From contig NZ_JGYX01000002.1 in the NCBI RefSeq assembly GCF_000741215.1, positions 310,001 through 374,000 of the forward strand: 64,000 bases of DNA, read 5' to 3'. Origin of the DNA: Bifidobacterium pullorum subsp. gallinarum (lineage in GTDB: Bacteria > Actinomycetota > Actinomycetes > Actinomycetales > Bifidobacteriaceae). A program made the translations under genes and the position numbers. The notes below the pieces were generated by a model. That model ran no database searches, was not told the origin of the DNA, and saw only the letters and a list, made by a program, of their open reading frames with translations. Each line of letters opens with the position of its first letter. The stretch's first letter is position 1. Positions 63,888 through 64,000 of the stretch are shown here, in pieces.

Positions 63888-64000
63888 TCAGCGGACCACG
63901 GACTCCTTCTCGATCAGCGTGCAATGGATCCTCGCAGGAATCGGCGAATCCAGCGGCGGAATCGGGGCTCGCGTCGCAGGCATCGGCACATCGTCCAGCG
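63888..64000 (-). CDS. LacI-family transcriptional regulator, C-terminal fragment (cut by window edge)
   Basis: The last 36 codons and the stop are visible. The peptide ends CTLIEKESVVR, which resembles the Leu-Ile/Val-x-Arg/Lys-Glu-Ser ending of LacI/GalR sugar repressors, preceded by a Pro-rich stretch. It precedes cscB in the same direction, and the gap holds LacI-like palindromes, so it is probably the sucrose-responsive repressor of the csc genes. The DNA-binding domain is outside the window. Confidence 0.6.
   Translation of the reverse strand, partial: LDDVPMPATRAPIPPLDSPIPARIHCTLIEKESVVR

Overview
The window is a contiguous piece of a high-GC actinobacterial chromosome, almost certainly a Bifidobacterium. 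Support for this: a bifidobacterial-type L-lactate dehydrogenase, PriA in place of separate HisA/TrpF, DivIVA/Wag31-SepF division genes, a class of cell-wall-anchored histidine phosphatase (phytase) known from bifidobacteria, and a sucrose utilisation locus (GH32 enzyme plus CscB-type symporter). Species cannot be fixed from the sequence alone. I saw no rRNA, tRNA, insertion sequence, prophage or CRISPR array; one clear pseudogene is present.

Layout. 1-13,140 (minus strand): the dcw peptidoglycan/division cluster in the order mraZ-rsmH-ftsL-ftsI-(MurE-like)-murF-mraY-murD-ftsW-murG-murC-ftsQ (ftsQ cut by the window edge). Its promoter region carries a 10-bp-periodic set of MraZ-type boxes and a perfect DnaA box. 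13.3-16.8 kb: a HelD-like RNA-polymerase-associated helicase and serA. 16.8-18.6 kb: nrdR, a LysM membrane protein and lexA, the last two divergent around four SOS boxes. 18.6-31.9 kb: CDF metal exporter, ldh, hflX, an RsmC-like methyltransferase, hrpA, a membrane-anchored extracellular protein, and two related membrane proteins with DUF5067-like domains. 31.8-32.8 kb: a decayed peptide-binding lipoprotein gene. 33.1-40.0 kb (minus): hisD-hisC-hisB-unknown-hisH-priA followed by glnA. 40.2-43.1 kb: anchored phytase-like phosphatase and a DUF1349 protein. 43.3-47.8 kb: dnaE and, divergently, a second DnaA-like AAA+ protein lacking the DNA-binding domain. 47.9-49.4 kb: WYL regulator and a small membrane protein. 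49.4-57.2 kb (minus): glyS, dusB, ftsZ, sepF, yggT, divIVA, lspA, rluD. 57.3-60.5 kb (plus): TPP riboswitch, thiM, a thiE-thiD fusion and a thiamine-binding-type protein. 60.6-64.0 kb (minus): LacI-type regulator (partial), cscB, cscA.

How it fits together. Two separate division clusters (dcw without ftsZ, and ftsZ-sepF-yggT-divIVA) supply wall precursors, septal synthases and the polar/septal scaffold. The LexA region probably links DNA damage to division arrest through the LysM protein. The thi genes salvage thiamine precursors under riboswitch control, and the csc genes import and cleave sucrose or short fructosides under a LacI-type repressor.

The most unusual items are the DnaA paralogue reduced to its AAA+ core next to dnaE, the MurE-like protein whose ATP-binding loop has been lost but which is kept inside the dcw cluster, the conserved-looking unknown protein inside the his operon, and the nine exact 11-residue repeats in DivIVA. 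Family assignments rest on motifs and remembered family features; no database search was run.
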